Below, in pieces: positions 8,087 to 17,507 of a DNA stretch of 64,000 nt (within the stretch, counting starts at the first letter, position 1; each line of letters opens with the position of its first letter). Both the position numbers and the translations under genes were made by a program. This DNA is from Candidatus Dojkabacteria bacterium. GTDB lineage: Bacteria > Patescibacteria > Dojkabacteria > B142 > JAFGFJ01. Where the stretch lies: contig JAFGFJ010000006.1 in NCBI GenBank assembly GCA_016931155.1, forward strand, positions 62,001 through 126,000, in the 5' to 3' direction. The notes under the pieces were generated by a model that was not told where the DNA came from, made no database searches, and saw only the letters and a list, made by a program, of their open reading frames with translations.

Positions 8087-9046
8087 CTACCAGTTATTGG
8101 TAGTGTGCATATCTACTTCTCCTTTTGAAGCAAGCCACTTTTCAGCATCTATAGCGGCCTTGCACCCGTCACCTGCCGCAGTTATTGCTTGCCTGTAATG
8201 ACGATCCTCAACATCTCCAGCAACAAATACCCCTTCAACATTTGTATGTGTCCTTTCTATAGGCTGAATGTAACCAAGTTCGTCAATATTCACAATGCCC
8301 TTGAAAGTATCTGAAGCAGGATTGTAGCCTATTGCGATAAAAAGGCCTTCCACGTTCAGATCTGCTTCCTCACTTGTTTTGTTATTTATAATTCTTACTC
8401 CCGATACTTTCTCTTCACCGAGAATCTCTTTGACTTCAGTATTGTATAAAAATTCAATTTTTTCATTCTCCTGTGCCCTACTAATCATAATTTTACTGGC
8501 CCTTATTTCATCTTTGCCTTTCCTCACAAGCACATATACTTTACTTGCATACTTGGTCAAAAATATCGCCTCTTCCATTGCAGTATCACCGGCTCCTACA
8601 ACGGCAACCTTTCTTTCTTTAAAAAACGCACCGTCACAAGTGGCACAAACAGAAACTCCATGTCCAAGAAGTCTTTCTTCAGAAGGTAACCCAAGCATTT
8701 TTGCTTTTGCTCCAGTTGCTATTATCAAAGCTTTTGTCTGAAATAGGCTCTCTTCAACATATACTTTGAATGGTCTCTCAGATAAATCAACCTTGATGAC
8801 ATCTTTGTAGATTATCTCTGTACCAAATTTTTTAGAATGATCGATCATTTTCTCCATAAGCTCCGGACCCATAATTGATTCAAAGCCCGGATAGTTTTCA
8901 ACATGAGTAGTAAGCATAAGCTGTCCTCCATAGGATCTACCACCAATTATTAAAGGCTTGAGACCAGCTCTCCCTGCATAAATCCCGGCAGTAAGACCTG
9001 CAGGACCTGAACCAATTATTATTATATTCCTGGTTGCTTCCTCCAT
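8087..9046 (-). CDS. trxB: Thioredoxin reductase
   Basis: 319 aa, normal family length. FAD-binding G-S-G-P-A-G at 12-17, redox-active C134-A-T-C137, NADPH-binding G-A-G-D-T-A at 151-156, and a C-terminal FAD motif VFVAGDVEDRHYRQA with AGDG. It reduces thioredoxin (a trxA gene lies at 52.0 kb) using NADPH in the cytoplasm, the reducing counterpart to the VKOR system at the window start. Confidence 0.97.
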   Translation of the reverse strand: MEEATRNIIIIGSGPAGLTAGIYAGRAGLKPLIIGGRSYGGQLMLTTHVENYPGFESIMGPELMEKMIDHSKKFGTEIIYKDVIKVDLSERPFKVYVEESLFQTKALIIATGAKAKMLGLPSEERLLGHGVSVCATCDGAFFKERKVAVVGAGDTAMEEAIFLTKYASKVYVLVRKGKDEIRASKIMISRAQENEKIEFLYNTEVKEILGEEKVSGVRIINNKTSEEADLNVEGLFIAIGYNPASDTFKGIVNIDELGYIQPIERTHTNVEGVFVAGDVEDRHYRQAITAAGDGCKAAIDAEKWLASKGEVDMHTTNNW

Positions 9047-9111
9047 TTATTATATTCTTCTATTTGATTTGAGAATCAAAATAAACCTTTTTGCTTTAAA
9101 ACTCAACAAAA

Positions 9112-9408
9112 TCAGTTTTTGTAATTTGCTCTCAACAAAAATTTGTCAGGAACTGGATCATGCCCGCCCCTCGCCAGAGGATTACAACGAAGTATTCTCG
9201 CTGTTCCCATCATCCCCCCTTTTATAATCCCATGCTTGTCAATTGCTTCGTATGCGTACTCGGAACAGCTGGGATGATAGATACATACTCGAAATTTTGA
9301 CGGATTTGCCCAGAAAGCGTGATCAAATGAAAAAAGTTTCTGATAGATGCGAATAATTCCCATTGCGGCATAGGAAGGAATTTTGAGAATAAAACCGAGA
9401 ATTTTCAT
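9112..9408 (-). CDS. yidD: Membrane protein insertion efficiency factor YidD
   Basis: 98 aa from the ATG at 9408. The YidD (UPF0161) core is clear: GIIRIYQKLF, then a C-x-x-H-P-S-C-S-E-Y-A segment, a GxxxGxxRILRCNP stretch and H-D-P-V. The open frame continues upstream to 9567, but that part matches nothing I know, and a TATTAT box at 9416-9421 lies 7 nt before ATG 9408. YidD is classically next to rnpA, yidC and dnaA; here it is divergent from dnaA with no rnpA or rpmH visible. It assists membrane protein insertion. Confidence 0.9.
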   Translation of the reverse strand: MKILGFILKIPSYAAMGIIRIYQKLFSFDHAFWANPSKFRVCIYHPSCSEYAYEAIDKHGIIKGGMMGTARILRCNPLARGGHDPVPDKFLLRANYKN

Positions 9409-9557
9409 TAACCTGATAATATCATCAGTCGTCAAAGCAGTTCTAAAAAATATTTTCTGAGGCTCAATATGATAAACTTTTTTGACCGGTTTGGAATACT
9501 TATTCTGCAAATATTTCCAGCGTTTTATAGAATTTTCTCTACTTTTCCCTTGCAAAC

Positions 9558-9566
9558 TTATCCACA
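9558..9566 (+). promoter_or_regulatory. DnaA box upstream of dnaA
   Basis: TTATCCACA is a perfect match to the E. coli DnaA box consensus, 72 nt before the dnaA start. A reverse-oriented relative, TGTGGAAAA, lies at 9655-9663 inside the dnaA coding start. Together they suggest dnaA autoregulation or part of the origin. Confidence 0.75.
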
Positions 9567-9638
9567 ATTTTGTACCTTATCTAACACCTGATACTTCCAG
9601 ACTGCTCCGGGAAAACTTAATTTGTACGCGAACCAATC

Positions 9639-11018
9639 ATGAATATAGATGACCTGTGGAAAACCGCCCTTGCCCAGATAGAAGTAAAACTCGATTCTCC
9701 TGCCCAATATCAGACATGGTTTAGAGACACCAAGCTCGTCGAAATTGACGGGAAAAAAGCAGTGATCGGAGTAAAAAATTCCTACGCTTCTGACTGGCTG
9801 AAGAAAAAACATAATATTCTGATCAAAGACACTCTCTCTTACGTTTACGGAAAAGACCTTGATCCAACATATGAAGTAATAAGAGAAAAAGGGCAGTCAG
9901 AAAAACAGACAGAGGTTGTTCCGGAGAATGCACCACTTCTTGGAGTACAACAGGGAATGGATATGGAGCTTCGAAATATTATTAAAAAGTCCGGAATAAA
10001 CGAGAAATACAGCTTTGCAAACTTTGTAGTTGCAGATTCGAATAGAATCGCACACGCCGCCGCAATGTCTGTAGCTGAAGGGAAGGCCAAAAACTATAAC
10101 CCTCTCTATATTCACGGATCGACAGGACTTGGGAAAACTCACATTGGACAAGCGGTCGGTCGATCAATTTTGGAAAAAGATCCAAACAAGAAAGTAATCT
10201 ACGTTACAAGTGAAGGTTTTTTAAATGACATGGTCAGATCGATCCGGGAAGGTAAAGCAATGGATTTCCGTACAAAATACAGGACAGTAGACATATTTAT
10301 AATTGACGACATTCAACTCATATCAAAATGGGTGGAAACACAAGGAGAATTTTTCAATACTTTTAACGAACTTGCAAACAACAACAAACAGGTAGTTCTG
10401 ATTTCAGACAGAGCCCCGGAGTATATTGAAAACATTGAGGCACGGCTGAGATCAAGATTCCAGGGAGGAATTGTTGTAGATATTTCAAAGCCCGACCTTG
10501 AAACAAGAAAAGCTATTCTCCTGAGAAAATCAACAGAATTTGGAATAGAGATAGAAGAAAAGACTGTGGATTATGTAGCTGAGATAATAACAGACAATGT
10601 CAGAGAGCTTGAAGGAGCACTCCAAAAAATTGCTCTCTACAGCACGATGTCTGAAGATGAACTCTCCCTTGAGGAGATAGCAAGGATACTTGGGAAAGAT
10701 ACAAAATCAAAGCAGGAAAGGGTTAAAGTACCAAATGTTCTTAAAAGAGTCGCAAAAGAGTATGGAATTACCGTAAAAGACATAAAGGGGCCAAAAAGAA
10801 CTGCAGAAATTGCTTTCGCAAGACAGATAGCAATGTATATCCTTCGTGAGGAATTCAATTACAAGCTGGAAAGAGTTGCAGAATTCCTGGAGAGAAAGGA
10901 TCACACAACTGTTATTCACGCTGTAGATAAAGTTAGAAGCAAAATGCTCCTTGAAGAGGGTTTTAAGGATCAGCTGCAAATGATAATTTCTGAACTTCAA
11001 AATTCGGAAGAAATATAA
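9639..11018 (+). CDS. dnaA: Chromosomal replication initiator DnaA
   Basis: 459 aa. Domain I covers about 1-75. The AAA+ core has Walker A G160-S-T-G-L-G-K-T167 and a Walker B FIIDDIQ at about 225, and the C-terminal helix-turn-helix holds the DnaA signature RKDHTTVIHAVDKVR near 420-435. It binds DnaA boxes and melts the origin. The divergent yidD, the upstream DnaA box and dnaN 284 nt downstream form the classical bacterial dnaA-dnaN origin arrangement. Confidence 0.98.
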   Translation: MNIDDLWKTALAQIEVKLDSPAQYQTWFRDTKLVEIDGKKAVIGVKNSYASDWLKKKHNILIKDTLSYVYGKDLDPTYEVIREKGQSEKQTEVVPENAPLLGVQQGMDMELRNIIKKSGINEKYSFANFVVADSNRIAHAAAMSVAEGKAKNYNPLYIHGSTGLGKTHIGQAVGRSILEKDPNKKVIYVTSEGFLNDMVRSIREGKAMDFRTKYRTVDIFIIDDIQLISKWVETQGEFFNTFNELANNNKQVVLISDRAPEYIENIEARLRSRFQGGIVVDISKPDLETRKAILLRKSTEFGIEIEEKTVDYVAEIITDNVRELEGALQKIALYSTMSEDELSLEEIARILGKDTKSKQERVKVPNVLKRVAKEYGITVKDIKGPKRTAEIAFARQIAMYILREEFNYKLERVAEFLERKDHTTVIHAVDKVRSKMLLEEGFKDQLQMIISELQNSEEI

Positions 11019-11302
11019 GAATATAAGAAAAATACAAGAAAAATATCATTTCCAAAAGAGCTCCCCTGTCCCCATTTTATCGACATTTTGTTTCCACAAA
11101 ATACCTGATCTAGTCAAATGTAAAATATCGAGCAGCTGGAGAAGCGGATTTCAGTTTACTAAAGTAGCTTATCCAAATATCCTTCCACATACTAAAAATT
11201 ATGTCAGAGCTTGTAATTAAACACTTTTCAAAATACAATACACATATACACAAACTCTACTACCATTTCTACTATTTTTAATAAACGTAAATATTATTAG
11301 CA
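11019..11302. other. Candidate oriC: dnaA-dnaN intergenic region
   Basis: A 284-nt AT-rich gap with no ORF. DnaA-box relatives: GTTTCCACA at 11090-11098 (7/9 to consensus), TTATCCAAA at 11169-11177 (8/9) and CCTTCCACA at 11181-11189 (weaker). From about 11205 the sequence becomes very AT-rich up to dnaN. On the minus strand the stretch at about 11260-11280 reads as spaced TAGTAG pairs, which could be DnaA-trio-like elements. The origin assignment rests on position and boxes and needs a GC-skew check. A TATTAT at 11292-11297, 5 nt before the dnaN ATG, is a likely -10. Confidence 0.6.
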
Positions 11303-12430
11303 ATGAAAGTTTCAGTTCTTCAGGAAAATTTGTCAAAAGCTCTTGCTCACGTTACAAAAGCTGTTACAAACAAGCCAAGTATTCCCGTTTTATCTAATGT
11401 GCTTATTGAGGCAAAAAAGGGAAAGATTAAGTTGTCTGCAACTGATCTTGAGATTGGGATTAATATGTGGATTGGAGGAGATGTAATAATAGAAGGTAGT
11501 GTAACGGTTTCAGCACGTCTTATTGCTGAATTTGTTGGTTCATTAAAACCCGGGAAACTCAATCTTGTTCTGGAGAAAAATCTTTTTAAGATTGAATCTG
11601 AAGATAATAGTGCAGAATTTACAATTATTCCTGCAGATGAATTTCCTCTTGTTCCGATGATAGAAGGGGAACCTCTTATAGTGCTAAATGCAGTAGAATT
11701 TGCGGACGGAATATCACAGGTGACATTTGCGACAGCAAAAGATGATTCCAGACCTGTTCTTACAGGCGTCCTTTTTGAGTCAACTGAGAGGCATTTGGGA
11801 ATGGTTGGGGTTGATGGATTTAGACTTTCAAAGAGGAATCTGAAATTAGAAAAAGGTCCTAAGCTGGATTTCTTACAAATAATTCCCGCAAAAGCACTTG
11901 ATGAACTCTCTAATATTGTCAAGGATATTGCTACTGATAAAGATAGTATGGAAATTTTCCTTCTGGACGACAAAAACCAGATACTTTTTGTTATTGATGA
12001 TGTTCAACTTTCAACAAGGCTTATTGAAGGAAAATTTCCTGATTACAAAACAATTATGCCGAAAGAGAACACCTACAAATTTGATATCTTAAAAGAAGAA
12101 CTAGCAGCAACAGTGAGGATTGCAGGTATTTTTGCGCGGAACGTAATTGGTAACAAGACAAGATTTTTAATAAATCCCGAGAAAAAGAAACTTACACTTA
12201 CAGCGTCTGTTATTGATGTAGGACAAAACGAAAGCACAGCAAGCTTAATTGAGGTGGAAGGAGATAGACTTGAAACTGCTTATAATGCAAAGTTTTTATC
12301 TGATATGTTAAATTCGATAAAAGGAGAAGAAATAATTTTCGAGACGAACGGAGTAACAGCTCCTGGTGTATTCAGAGATAAGGATGATAAGGATTTCGTG
12401 CATATTATTATGCCGATGAGGATTGATTAA
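11303..12430 (+). CDS. dnaN: DNA polymerase III beta sliding clamp
   Basis: 375 aa, full length with three repeated clamp domains. N-terminal pattern MKVSVLQENLSKAL, internal GVDGFRLSKR and the C-terminal ending HIIMPMRID are typical of DnaN (the usual MPMR tail). It forms the dimeric ring that tethers the replicative polymerase. It follows dnaA across the candidate origin and appears to have its own -10 just before the ATG. Confidence 0.98.
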   Translation: MKVSVLQENLSKALAHVTKAVTNKPSIPVLSNVLIEAKKGKIKLSATDLEIGINMWIGGDVIIEGSVTVSARLIAEFVGSLKPGKLNLVLEKNLFKIESEDNSAEFTIIPADEFPLVPMIEGEPLIVLNAVEFADGISQVTFATAKDDSRPVLTGVLFESTERHLGMVGVDGFRLSKRNLKLEKGPKLDFLQIIPAKALDELSNIVKDIATDKDSMEIFLLDDKNQILFVIDDVQLSTRLIEGKFPDYKTIMPKENTYKFDILKEELAATVRIAGIFARNVIGNKTRFLINPEKKKLTLTASVIDVGQNESTASLIEVEGDRLETAYNAKFLSDMLNSIKGEEIIFETNGVTAPGVFRDKDDKDFVHIIMPMRID

Positions 12431-12499
12431 AATATTCTGTATGTAATTTTGTACACTTCCCTTCCACTTTGTTTATGTAGAAGCTACAATCCTTTTAGT

Positions 12500-13627
12500 A
12501 TGGTCTTTGAGGTTATTTCTGAAGATAAAAAGAAAAGCTGGAATTCTTTTGTGGATAATTCTCTGTACGGAGATATTCTGCAGTATTGGCAGTGGGGAGA
12601 AACCAAGCGTGGCGAGGGTTGGAACCCAGTTCGTGTGTGGGTAAGAAGTCCACAAGAGAAAAATCAGGTTATCCTCATTTGTGCACAGATCCTGATTAAA
12701 AAAGTCCCCTTTCTAGGGAATTATATGTACATTCCGCATGGTCCCCTTTTCCTTCCAGGTTTAAATCTTGCAGAGGCGCGAGCCGCTCTAAAAACGTTTA
12801 TTGAAGAGTTAAAGAAAATGGCAAAAGAAAGTGGCAGTTTTGCAATTGAGATTGAGCCGAAGATTGGGGAGTATGTTTCCGGTGTTGGAGAAATGAGTGA
12901 TGGGCTTAGACATTTTACGGATGAAAGGCTTATTAATCTTTTTGAAAATTCGGGGTTTAAAAAGACAGGTAGAAATTTGCAACCGAAATATAAACTGCTT
13001 TACGATCTCTCAAAATCAGATGAAGAGCTTCTCAATTATATGAAGAAAAATACGCGCTACAACGTGCGCTATGCCGAGAAGCATGGAGTGGAAGTTGTTG
13101 AGACAAAATTTTCAGATCCAAAGGCAAAGGAAAAATTTGAGAAATTCTATGAACTTCTGAAAGAAATGCAAAAACGCACAAAGGGTTATCCTGTACGTCC
13201 AAAGAGCTCTTTTATGAGACTATTGAAAGAATTTTCGAAGACGCATAATCTTGTTTTTATTGAGGTGAAGCACAATAAAGAGACACTTGCTATGAATATT
13301 ACTCAAAGGACAAGTAATTGGGCTGCAAGTTTTTATGCCGGTTCTACAAGGATCAAGTCAAATCTCAAGGCGACTTATCTTATGAGATGGGCATCAATTC
13401 AGAGTGCGAGAAGATTTGGGAGCAAAGTATATGACTTCTGGGGATTTATTCCGAATTCAAAACAACACGAGGGGTACTCTGACAATAAATTAAGCTTTGG
13501 GGGAACAAGAATTGATCATGTCGGGATAATGGGGCTACCTTTGAACAAAATTAAATATAGTCTTTGGAATTTGATGGTACCGGCAAGGAGGATTTTGTAT
13601 GAAGCTATGCGTATATTAAAAAAATAA
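12500..13627 (+). CDS. FemABX-family peptidyltransferase (lipid II branch formation)
   Basis: 375 aa from the ATG at 12500, which lies 9 nt after a TACAAT box (12485-12490); an upstream TTG at 12449 is less likely. Two GNAT-like lobes: the first with LQYWQWGETK, the second with MKKNTRYNVRYAEKHGVEV, ATYLMRWASIQSARRFGSKVYDFWG. FemABX enzymes use aminoacyl-tRNA to add amino acids to the lipid II stem peptide. A second paralogue is at 47.3 kb. The DegT aminotransferase gene follows after 8 nt, so the two are co-transcribed. The amino acid used is unknown. Confidence 0.88.
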   Translation: MVFEVISEDKKKSWNSFVDNSLYGDILQYWQWGETKRGEGWNPVRVWVRSPQEKNQVILICAQILIKKVPFLGNYMYIPHGPLFLPGLNLAEARAALKTFIEELKKMAKESGSFAIEIEPKIGEYVSGVGEMSDGLRHFTDERLINLFENSGFKKTGRNLQPKYKLLYDLSKSDEELLNYMKKNTRYNVRYAEKHGVEVVETKFSDPKAKEKFEKFYELLKEMQKRTKGYPVRPKSSFMRLLKEFSKTHNLVFIEVKHNKETLAMNITQRTSNWAASFYAGSTRIKSNLKATYLMRWASIQSARRFGSKVYDFWGFIPNSKQHEGYSDNKLSFGGTRIDHVGIMGLPLNKIKYSLWNLMVPARRILYEAMRILKK

Positions 13628-13635
13628 TTTACAAA

Positions 13636-14904
13636 ATGACCAAACCAATCTTTATCGCTGCCTCACCAAATACTCAAAAAGATGATGTGTGCCTAGCCTT
13701 CAAACAGCTTCTTTGGCCTTTTGGTTGGTATTCAAAAAAGCCAGTTAAAGAATTTGAGGGAGCAGTTCAGGACTATCTCGGACTTAAAAATGCGATTGCT
13801 GTTGACAGTGCGCGCTCAGCCTTTTATCTTACTCTTAAAGCTCTTGGAATAGGTTTCGGAGATGAGGTACTTCTTCCCTCTTTTACATGTGTCGTGATTG
13901 TGAATCCGGTTCTCTGGGTTGGAGCAAAACCCGTTTTCGTGGACATTAATAGAAAGAATTTTAATATTGACTTTTCTGACCTTGAGAAAAAGGTAACGCC
14001 GAAGACAAAAGCAATTCTAGTACAACACACTTTCGGAATTCCCGTTGAGATGGAGAAAGTGACTGCTTTTGCAAAAAAACACAATTTGAAAATAATTGAA
14101 GACCTTGCTCACTCAATTGGAGGAAAGTACAAGGGGAAAACACTTGGAACTTTTGGTGACGCCTCTGTTCTAACTTTCGGAATTGAAAAAGTGATATCTA
14201 CCGTAAGAGGTGGAATGGTTGTAACCAATGATCGTAATCTCGCTCAGAAATTGAGGGAGAAAGTAAGTAGTTGCCCAAGGATGGGGCTGTACCGTACGTT
14301 TACTTCTCTATTCAATCCTGTCTTCTGGGTAATCACTAAGCCTCTTTATTATCTGGGAATCAAAAAAATTACTCTTGGAAGGTTTTTTATTGCTATCAGC
14401 AGACTTATGAATGCAACAGGTCAGATGATTGAGAAGGAGGAATATGCCGGGCAGAAACCGGGATTTATTCCATCAAAAATGCCCGGTACTCTTGCTAAAC
14501 TTGGTCTTAATCAAATGAAAAAGCTTGAGAAATACAACAAGCACAGAAAGCAGATAGGGAATCTGTATTTTGAGAAATTATCAAAAATAGCGTCAAGTGA
14601 AATCATATACTATTATCCAAAAAAAATGAGTGAGTGTTCTCTTCTTCGCTATCCGATACTTGTGAAAAATCCGGATCTGATCCACGCAAAAGCCAAGAAA
14701 AATCGTATAATCCTTGGAAACTGGTATGAGAGAATGTTCCACATCCCCGTGGAAAATCTTGAGCTTATTGGATACAAAAAAGAAACTGCAAAAAATGCCG
14801 AGTGGGTTGCAAGGCATATTATTAACCTGCCAATTTATTGGGCTATTAATGAAAAAAGCGTTATTGCAATAAGTCAAATTATATGTGGTAAAACTGCAGC
14901 ATAA
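13636..14904 (+). CDS. DegT/DnrJ/EryC1/StrS family aminotransferase
   Basis: 422 aa. PLP-dependent sugar aminotransferase fold: N-terminal AVDSARSAFYLTLKALGIGFGDEVLLPSFTC broken over residues 53-85, an EDLAHSIGGKYKGK segment near 155-168, and the putative PLP lysine in FGIEK (about 185) before a VRGG motif. These enzymes aminate keto-sugars or act as PLP dehydratases in surface glycan synthesis. It follows the FemABX gene by 8 nt, suggesting a common envelope task. The C-terminal region is longer than minimal members. Confidence 0.85.
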   Translation: MTKPIFIAASPNTQKDDVCLAFKQLLWPFGWYSKKPVKEFEGAVQDYLGLKNAIAVDSARSAFYLTLKALGIGFGDEVLLPSFTCVVIVNPVLWVGAKPVFVDINRKNFNIDFSDLEKKVTPKTKAILVQHTFGIPVEMEKVTAFAKKHNLKIIEDLAHSIGGKYKGKTLGTFGDASVLTFGIEKVISTVRGGMVVTNDRNLAQKLREKVSSCPRMGLYRTFTSLFNPVFWVITKPLYYLGIKKITLGRFFIAISRLMNATGQMIEKEEYAGQKPGFIPSKMPGTLAKLGLNQMKKLEKYNKHRKQIGNLYFEKLSKIASSEIIYYYPKKMSECSLLRYPILVKNPDLIHAKAKKNRIILGNWYERMFHIPVENLELIGYKKETAKNAEWVARHIINLPIYWAINEKSVIAISQIICGKTAA

Positions 14905-14998
14905 ATTTAGCTTAACCTGCTCTAAAGCTGCTTGCGGAATCTTCTGAGTGTTAGTGAGAAAATTATCAAGATGTATTCTGCAATACTTTAGATTATTT

Positions 14999-15190
14999 CT
15001 ATTCCTCCCCCGTCAAGTCATATACTTCTGCTCCTGCCGAGTACTTCTTCAATACTCCAATTGCTGTTATAGCATCCTGTTTTTTTTCATGTGGTTCGGT
15101 TACAAATACAAGTCTCTCTTCTTTTGTCATAAGAGCCAGATAGTATTTTCCTTCTTTATTTAAACCAATTATAAATTTATACTTTTCCAT
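14999..15190 (-). CDS. Small DUF1508/YegP-like protein
   Basis: 63 aa. The pattern of a YYLAL strand, a short turn, FVTEPHEKKQDA helix and a closing AxVYDLTG strand resembles one repeat of the DUF1508 (UPF0339) fold found in YegP. It ends up 1 nt from pcrA upstream (stop and start regions practically adjacent), so it is translated from the pcrA transcript. Function unknown; family assignment is by eye. Confidence 0.55.
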   Translation of the reverse strand: MEKYKFIIGLNKEGKYYLALMTKEERLVFVTEPHEKKQDAITAIGVLKKYSAGAEVYDLTGEE

Positions 15191-15191
15191 T

Positions 15192-17384
15192 TTAAATTTT
15201 TTCTAAAACAGCATACTCGATAGCAAGCTCTTTTGTCCCGATTGTTCCTGCGAAATCTATTTTGATTATTTCACTGTCAAGAGACAAGACGACTCCTTTT
15301 CCAAAAGTTGGATGAAGGACTCTATCTCCCGGTTGAACCTCTATGGCTGGAAGTGGGGCATCTTCAGGAATCTCATTCCAGGAAAAGCCTGAATTCAGAA
15401 CTTCTTCGTAAGACTCTCGTTCCACAATTTCAACAGGAATATCTTCCAGAAATCTTGATGCTAAATTATTCTGCCTTGAACCGAAATAAGTACGTGTTTC
15501 AGTATGTGTCAAGAACAACTGTCTCCTGGCACGTGTTATTCCAACATAAGCAAGTCTCCTCTCCTCTTCCATTTCTGTCGGATCCGCATAACTGCGGGAA
15601 TGAGGAAACAAGCCTTCTTCCATTCCGATTATAAAAACATAATCAAACTCAAGACCTTTTGCGGAGTGGATTGTCATAAGTGTAACTCTCTCCTTTTCAA
15701 GGTCTTTATCTATTGACTCTTGTTCAATTAGAGAAATCTCGTCCATAAAAGCTGCTAGACCCTGTTCAGGAGAAAGTGACTGATATTTTGTTGCGACAGA
15801 AATTAATTCTTTAATATTTTCAATCCTTGCTTCGTTCTCGCTGCTACCATCGTCAAGCCACTCGAGATAACCTGTTTTATCTAACACAAATTTGATCAAC
15901 TCGACCACATTAGTTTTTTGAGATTCGATGAAGAATCCTACAAGCAATTTCCGGAAATTTGATAAAGCTGGGGGAAGATTGTTATCTTCCTTTTTAAATT
16001 CTTTTTCAAGGTCTGTACTCTCTTCATAAGGATTGAAATCAAGGAGATGCTCAAAAAGTCCTTTCTGTTTTAAACGAGCTTCATTTTCCAGATCTTTCAC
16101 AGCCTTTGGTCCAACACCTCTTCTCGGGACGTTTACGATTCTTTTAAAGCTTAGATCGTCCTGTGGATTATAGATAATCCGCAGGTAGGCAATGATATCC
16201 TTTATTTCTTTTCTTTCATAAAACCTTACATTTCCGATTATTCTGTAAGGCTGTCCGACTTTTAGTAAAGCCTCTTCCATTACACGTGACTGTGCATTTG
16301 TCCTGTACAAAACTACGATATTTTCAGCACTTATTTCCTGATTCAATAGTTCACGAATCTTGTCACTAACCCATTCAGATTCAGCTTTTTCATCAAGTCC
16401 TTTGTAAATGATTATTTTTTCTCCCTCAATGTTTTCAGTCCAGAGTTTTTTCTCTTTTCTGTTTTTATTTTGCGAAATAACCCCATAAGAAGCTTCTAGG
16501 ATTTTTTTCGTCGAGCGATAGTTTTGCTCAAGCTTAATTACCTTTGTATTTGGAAAATCCTTTTCAAAATTCAGTATATTTTTAATGGTTGCTCCACGAA
16601 ACTTGTAAATTGATTGATCGTCATCTCCCACAACTGCAATGTTTTGGTATTTCCTGGTAAGAAGAAGTATAAATTTGTATTGAGCATGGTTTGTATCTTG
16701 GTACTCATCGACCAGGACATATTTAAACAATTTCTGATATTTTTGGAGCACTTCGGGTTCTTTTTGTAAAAGCTGAACAGTTTTCATAATCAAGTCATCG
16801 AAATCAACTGCATTGTTTTCTTTTAGGGTTTTTTGATACTCGGGGTATATTTTTGCAACTGTTTCCTGAAAATATCCTTGTGCTACAGTAGAGTATTCTT
16901 CAAAGCCAATTAGCTCGTTTTTAGATGAGGATATGGATGCAAGAATAGCATTCGGAACAAACTCCTTTTTACTGATAAAAAGCCTGTCCATTGCCTCTTT
17001 TACTGTGTCGAGCTGATCTGCCTTATCATAAATTGAAAATTTTGGATCAAGCCCGATAAGATGACCGTCCATTTTTAAAATTTTAAGACAAATTGAATGA
17101 AAGGTTCCAATCCAATAAAAAGAGAAAGATCCAGATTTTTCAGGTGATTCTGGAAGTTCCTTCAGAAGCTTGAATATTCTCTCCTTCATTTCCCCTGCAG
17201 CTTTGTTTGTGAACGTAACAGCCAGAATTTGTGATGGGGATGCAAGACCCTTTTCTATAATATTTGCAATCCGGCATGTAAGCACTCGAGTTTTTCCTGA
17301 TCCTGCACCTGCAAGAATAAGTAACGAGCCATCAAAATACCCGGTTGCCTCTCTTTGTTGTGGATTGAGATCTGACAGGTTCAT
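15192..17384 (-). CDS. pcrA: UvrD/PcrA-type superfamily I DNA helicase
   Basis: 730 aa. All SF1A motifs are present: Walker A A-G-A-G-S-G-K31-T, VDEYQDT (motif II, near 228), GDDDQSIYKFRGA (III), LEQNYRST (IV), HSAKGLEFDYVFIIGMEEG (V) and VGITRARR (VI). The C-terminal tail has the PGDRVLHPTFGKGVV element typical of Gram-positive PcrA, which contacts RNA polymerase. It unwinds DNA 3'-5' in repair and replication. Divergent from the transglutaminase-like gene. Confidence 0.96.
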   Translation of the reverse strand: MNLSDLNPQQREATGYFDGSLLILAGAGSGKTRVLTCRIANIIEKGLASPSQILAVTFTNKAAGEMKERIFKLLKELPESPEKSGSFSFYWIGTFHSICLKILKMDGHLIGLDPKFSIYDKADQLDTVKEAMDRLFISKKEFVPNAILASISSSKNELIGFEEYSTVAQGYFQETVAKIYPEYQKTLKENNAVDFDDLIMKTVQLLQKEPEVLQKYQKLFKYVLVDEYQDTNHAQYKFILLLTRKYQNIAVVGDDDQSIYKFRGATIKNILNFEKDFPNTKVIKLEQNYRSTKKILEASYGVISQNKNRKEKKLWTENIEGEKIIIYKGLDEKAESEWVSDKIRELLNQEISAENIVVLYRTNAQSRVMEEALLKVGQPYRIIGNVRFYERKEIKDIIAYLRIIYNPQDDLSFKRIVNVPRRGVGPKAVKDLENEARLKQKGLFEHLLDFNPYEESTDLEKEFKKEDNNLPPALSNFRKLLVGFFIESQKTNVVELIKFVLDKTGYLEWLDDGSSENEARIENIKELISVATKYQSLSPEQGLAAFMDEISLIEQESIDKDLEKERVTLMTIHSAKGLEFDYVFIIGMEEGLFPHSRSYADPTEMEEERRLAYVGITRARRQLFLTHTETRTYFGSRQNNLASRFLEDIPVEIVERESYEEVLNSGFSWNEIPEDAPLPAIEVQPGDRVLHPTFGKGVVLSLDSEIIKIDFAGTIGTKELAIEYAVLEKI

Positions 17385-17491
17385 AAAGAAATGATTCGGT
17401 AGAGTTTACTATAAAAAGCTGGCTCATCCTAGTTGATGAGTCATTTATTCGATAATTGGTTAATGTAAACTATTCACTTGCGTTGAAATTT

Positions 17492-17500
17492 TGCTAAACT
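17492..17500 (+). promoter_or_regulatory. Extended -10 promoter (TGCTAAACT) of transglutaminase-like gene
   Basis: TGC-TAAACT ends 7 nt before the ATG at 17508, implying a leaderless or nearly leaderless transcript. Confidence 0.5.
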
Positions 17501-17507
17501 TGTAACT

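Noticed and set aside
9409..9567. N-terminal extension of YidD, possibly a remnant of rnpA
   Set aside because: The extra 53 codons resemble neither RnpA nor YidD, and a -10 box lies directly before the shorter ATG.
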